Positions 61,372 to 64,000 of a stretch of 64,000 nucleotides of DNA are shown piece by piece; positions within the stretch are counted from its first letter, which is position 1, and each line of letters opens with the position of its first letter. Location of the stretch: contig NZ_BAFT02000057.1 in assembly GCF_000308475.2 (NCBI RefSeq), positions 310,001 through 374,000 on the forward strand, given 5' to 3'. This DNA comes from Nocardia brasiliensis NBRC 14402. GTDB lineage: Bacteria > Actinomycetota > Actinomycetes > Mycobacteriales > Mycobacteriaceae. Below the pieces are notes generated by a model. That model had not been told where the DNA came from, searched no databases, and saw nothing but the letters and a program-made list of their open reading frames with translations. The translations under genes and the position numbers were made by a program.

Positions 61372-62199
61372 TCAGCCCGCGGAGGTCACCCGCCCGGCCA
61401 GCGCGCCCGGCGTGCAGCCGGCCAGCGCGAGCAGGTCCCGGTTCAGGTGCGGTTGATCGGCGTAACCACAGGTCACGGCCACCTCACCGGCGGTCGCACC
61501 CGCGCGCAGCGCGCGAGCGGCATGATCGAAACGGACCAGCATGGCGGCGCGTTTGGGGGACAGGCCGATCTGATCAGTGAATTTGGCCCACAACCGCTTT
61601 CGGCTCCAACCGCAGGACGCGGCGAGGTCGTCCACCCGGATCTGGCCCCGGTGGGCGACGATGGTGTCCCACGTGGTCGCTACCTCCGGCGCCATGGGCG
61701 GCGCCGTCGCGCCCCGCTGCACGAGGAACGCCCGCGTCAGTGCCAGCCGCTGCGACCAGGTCGCGGCGTCGGCGAGTTGCTCGCGCAGCCGCCGCTCCTG
61801 CGCTCCCCACAGCTCCCCGAGTCCGGTGACGGACCCGTTCAGTTCGCGCGGCGAGACGCCGAGCAGGCCGTAGGCGGCCCGCGGCGACAGGCGCACCTCG
61901 ACGCATTCGACGCGATCCCCGTGGATACGTGCCGGGCCGGGCGACAACGTGGCGACGAAGCTCGGCAGCGCCCGGGACTCGGCCGCGCCGTGCACCGTGA
62001 CCGGGGTGTCGCCGATGCCGATGATGACGACCACGGTGGGCTGGGGCAGTACCCGCAGGTCCAGTCCGGCGCCCGCGCGATCGCGGAACCCGGCCATCAG
62101 CACGCCGTCGAGGGCGGCCTCGGCGGTCGGATGCACGACCTCCCAGCCGTCCTCGACATCACGGTCCATGGGGACGGTCCCCACCTCGTAGCTGCGCAT
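61372..62199 (-). CDS. AraC family transcriptional regulator
   Basis: A 275-residue regulator. The C-terminal AraC DNA-binding domain has 'GQIRVDDLAASCGWSRKRLW' and 'AKFTDQIGLSPKRAAMLVRF', then 'TAGEVAVTCGYADQPHLNRD'. The N-terminal domain is a sensor of unknown ligand. ATG 62199 is preferred over upstream in-frame starts. It probably controls the O-methyltransferase gene downstream, or the divergent GT87 gene. Confidence 0.88.
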   Translation of the reverse strand: MRSYEVGTVPMDRDVEDGWEVVHPTAEAALDGVLMAGFRDRAGAGLDLRVLPQPTVVVIIGIGDTPVTVHGAAESRALPSFVATLSPGPARIHGDRVECVEVRLSPRAAYGLLGVSPRELNGSVTGLGELWGAQERRLREQLADAATWSQRLALTRAFLVQRGATAPPMAPEVATTWDTIVAHRGQIRVDDLAASCGWSRKRLWAKFTDQIGLSPKRAAMLVRFDHAARALRAGATAGEVAVTCGYADQPHLNRDLLALAGCTPGALAGRVTSAG

Positions 62200-62235
62200 A
62201 TCTCTACTGTCGCCGATGTCGCGGTGTCCTGTCTT

Positions 62236-62247
62236 GAACAAATGTTC
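62236..62247. promoter_or_regulatory. inverted repeat GAACA-AA-TGTTC in a divergent promoter region
   Basis: GAACAAATGTTC is a perfect palindrome between the AraC gene and the GT87 gene. The core GAAC-N4-GTTC is also the core of the actinobacterial LexA (SOS) box, but the outer bases (TT and CC) deviate from TCGAAC-N4-GTTCGA. It could bind the AraC protein or LexA. Confidence 0.35.
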
Positions 62248-62333
62248 CCAGGAGATACCCAGGCGGCCGCGGTGGAATGCGCGCCGGGATACCACTACCG
62301 TGGGGTGGCGCAAACGGAGTCCGATCGCTGGGA

Positions 62334-63650
62334 GTGAGTTTGTCGTCATCGACGATCGAGAACATCGAGACGTCGGGTGGGACCGAGCAGCACGAGCCGC
62401 GCACTATCGCACCGGTGGTGTGGTGGGCGATCGTCGTCGCCGGGTTCGTCGCGGGTGGTTATTACCTGGTGCAGGTGCTGGAGCACCGGCAGGTGATGCT
62501 GCATCTGATGGATTTGAGCGTCTACCAGATCGCCGGTGACCGGGTCGGTCACGGGGTCTCGGTCTATGACAGTCCGCTGCTCGGCAATACCCGCGGCGTC
62601 TGGGAGTTCGTCTACACGCCGTTCGCCGCCCTGCTGTTCGTCCCGCTGCGCTGGCTGCACGGCGACCTGTACACCCTGGTCGGCGGGTTCGGGAACTTCG
62701 CCATGCTGGCCGGCTCCTGCTGGGCGGCGCTGTCGCTGCTCGGCTACCGGCGCGACCTGCGGCTCGCGGTCGCGGCCACCTCGATCGGCGGGCTGCTGCT
62801 GTGGTGCGAGCCGATCCGGCAGACCATGGCGTTCGGGCAGATCAACATCCTGCTGCTGCTGCTCGTCATCGCGGACCTGGCACTGCCCGACACGTCGCGC
62901 TGGAAGGGCGTGCTGACCGGTGTCGCCGCGGGCCTCAAGCTGACCCCCGCCTTCTTCGTGCTGTACCTGCTCGTCACCCGGCGCTACCGGGCGGCCGCGA
63001 CGGCCGCAGGCGCTTTCCTCGCCACGGTGGCGGTCGGTTTCGCCGTGCTGCCTAAGGATTCGGTGACGTTCTGGGGTGGCGCGTTCATCGATCCGGCCCG
63101 TGTCGGCGAGCCCGCCAACCTGTCGAACGAGTCCCTGCGCGGCATGATCGCCCGCTCGGTCGGCGTCGCGGGCGCGCACCAGGTGCTGTGGCTGGCCGGG
63201 GCGGCGGCGATGGCGGCGGTCTGTCTGTACCTGGCGCGCCGGCTGTCGCTGTCCGGACGTGAATTGCCCGCGGTGGTGTGTGTCGGCGTCACGATGACGG
63301 CGGTGTCGCCGTTCAGCTGGGTGCACCATTGGGTTTGGCTCGCACCGTTGCTCATCTATCTGGGTGATCTGGCGTTGCGCCGCGGTGGTCTGATCATGCC
63401 GTCGGTGTTCGTGGTGACGGCGCTCTTCGTTTCCGGTGGCGTACTGGCGTTTCTCGACCCGACGCTGGTGAGCGTGTTCGACTACGCCGCACGCGGACAT
63501 CCGGTCCTGTTCTACCGCAACGCCTACATCTGGCTCACCGTCGCACTGTTCGCGGCCATCGCCCTGGCCCTGCGTCGTAGCGCGAACCCGGCGGCCACCA
63601 TCCCGGCCGAGAGCACCGCGGACAGCGTCAAAGCGCCGGTGGCCCCGTAG
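62334..63650 (+). CDS. GT87 polyprenyl-phosphomannose-dependent mannosyltransferase-like protein
   Basis: A 438-residue membrane enzyme of the GT87 (DUF2029) family, to which PimE of phosphatidylinositol mannoside synthesis belongs. There are about 11 helices. The conserved Asp in the first loop region is in 'LMDLSVYQIAGDRVGHGVSV', and 'SPLLGNTRGVWEFVYTPFAA' and 'GVLTGVAAGLKLTPAFFVLY' are family hallmarks. It would transfer mannose from polyprenyl phosphate on the outer face of the membrane. GTG 62334 and ATG 62277 are possible starts. The 3' end overlaps a convergent gene by 127 bases. Confidence 0.82.
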   Translation: MSLSSSTIENIETSGGTEQHEPRTIAPVVWWAIVVAGFVAGGYYLVQVLEHRQVMLHLMDLSVYQIAGDRVGHGVSVYDSPLLGNTRGVWEFVYTPFAALLFVPLRWLHGDLYTLVGGFGNFAMLAGSCWAALSLLGYRRDLRLAVAATSIGGLLLWCEPIRQTMAFGQINILLLLLVIADLALPDTSRWKGVLTGVAAGLKLTPAFFVLYLLVTRRYRAAATAAGAFLATVAVGFAVLPKDSVTFWGGAFIDPARVGEPANLSNESLRGMIARSVGVAGAHQVLWLAGAAAMAAVCLYLARRLSLSGRELPAVVCVGVTMTAVSPFSWVHHWVWLAPLLIYLGDLALRRGGLIMPSVFVVTALFVSGGVLAFLDPTLVSVFDYAARGHPVLFYRNAYIWLTVALFAAIALALRRSANPAATIPAESTADSVKAPVAP

Positions 63651-64000
63651 TTTTCGAGAACGACGGCGTAGACCAGCGGTGCGGCGGCGGAGAGTAGAAA
63701 GCTGGGCAGCAGCAGCCGTCCGACGCGGGCTCCGTAACCGTGCGCCGGAAACAGGGCCAACGGCAACGTGCCGCGGGTGATGGTGGCCAGTCCGTTTCCG
63801 GCGCCGTACAGGGCGGCGCAGGCCGCGGCGAGCAGCAGCACGCGTCCGCCGCCGAAGCCGACGAGAAACGAGAACAGCAGCAGCGCAAGGGAGATCAGGT
63901 TCAGATCCGGTGCGGCCAAGCTGCGTCCGAACAACACGTCACCGAGCCGGGCCGCGGACTGGGCGATGCCGCGCAGGGTCGACACCCACACCGCGGTGCC
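63524..64000 (-). CDS. MFS transporter, C-terminal part (runs off the window)
   Basis: The last about 158 residues of a major facilitator. Helices are 'LNLISLALLLFSFLVGFGGG', 'VLLLAAACAALYGAGNGLAT', 'LPLALFPAHGYGARVGRLLL' and 'GALTLSAVLSAGMVAAGFAL', then a basic tail. The frame is open to the window end, so the start lies beyond it. The pattern 'NGLATITRGTLPLALFP' is typical for bacterial MFS proteins with a late substrate gate. Its 3' end overlaps the GT87 gene end by 127 bases on the opposite strand. Confidence 0.8.
   Translation of the reverse strand, partial: GTAVWVSTLRGIAQSAARLGDVLFGRSLAAPDLNLISLALLLFSFLVGFGGGRVLLLAAACAALYGAGNGLATITRGTLPLALFPAHGYGARVGRLLLPSFLLSAAAPLVYAVVLENYGATGALTLSAVLSAGMVAAGFALRRRARAMAANSATVSQM

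Noticed and set aside
1..64000. CRISPR array
   Set aside because: No regularly spaced direct repeats and no cas-like gene were seen.

Overview
The window is high-GC actinobacterial DNA, most likely from Nocardia or a close mycolic-acid relative. The evidence is synteny with Mycobacterium tuberculosis: lpqU, eno, a DivIC/FtsB-like gene, a DUF501 gene and ppx run in the order known for Rv1022-Rv1026, and a bacterial L28 gene lies near a giant CtpI-like P-type ATPase. An MmpL exporter, WXG100 proteins, a GT87 mannosyltransferase-like protein and DUF4189-type secreted proteins agree. No rRNA gene is present, so the species is not fixed.

Layout. (1) 1-14270, mostly ordinary chromosome: a four-gene oligopeptide-type ABC importer operon, the lpqU-eno-divIC-DUF501-ppx block, an SRPBCC protein, a POT peptide transporter, an amino-acid permease and an RNase Z-like hydrolase. 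(2) 14429-16030, an integration scar: a short-armed tRNA-Leu(UAA) gene is run through by the 3' end of a broken serine recombinase, followed by a tyrosine-recombinase fragment. (3) 16080-18498, minus strand: a type VII secretion-type polymorphic toxin locus, with two WXG100-like proteins, a long protein with a C-terminal ADP-ribosyltransferase-like domain, and a small possible immunity gene. (4) 18984-25641, plus strand: a compact candidate RiPP cluster. It has an HTH protein, a SAM methyltransferase, a cupin protein, a 31-residue acidic/aromatic peptide, an ATP-grasp ligase, a JmjC/cupin-type oxygenase and an MFS exporter; the last three are translationally coupled. I consider this the best candidate for an undescribed system.

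(5) 25835-43100, patchwork accessory DNA: a broken resolvase, a truncated LGFP-repeat secreted protein, an MmpL transporter, a CxxC carboxymuconolactone decarboxylase-like protein, an amidase divergent from a TetR regulator with a perfect operator-like repeat between them, orphan immunity-like genes (SUKH/SMI1 and Imm7 types), small secreted and membrane proteins, a transposase fragment and a cysteine-synthase-like gene. (6) 43178-46016, plus strand: a second type VII polymorphic toxin locus with two WXG100 proteins, a toxin, a probable immunity protein and a YbaB/EbfC-like protein. (7) 46902-64000, largely chromosome: a LuxR-type regulator, a cysteine-containing L28 with an overlapping zinc-ribbon gene, a ZIP transporter, small secreted proteins, the 1535-residue P-type ATPase, an FGGY sugar kinase with a convergent TetR gene, an O-methyltransferase, an AraC regulator, a GT87 enzyme and the end of an MFS gene.

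The accessory part (about 14.5-46 kb) carries decayed recombinases at several places, small genes of mixed composition, and two oppositely oriented toxin loci with spare immunity genes between them. This suggests repeated acquisition and decay at a tRNA site. I could not find a second copy of the tRNA 3' end by eye, so the far boundary is unknown.
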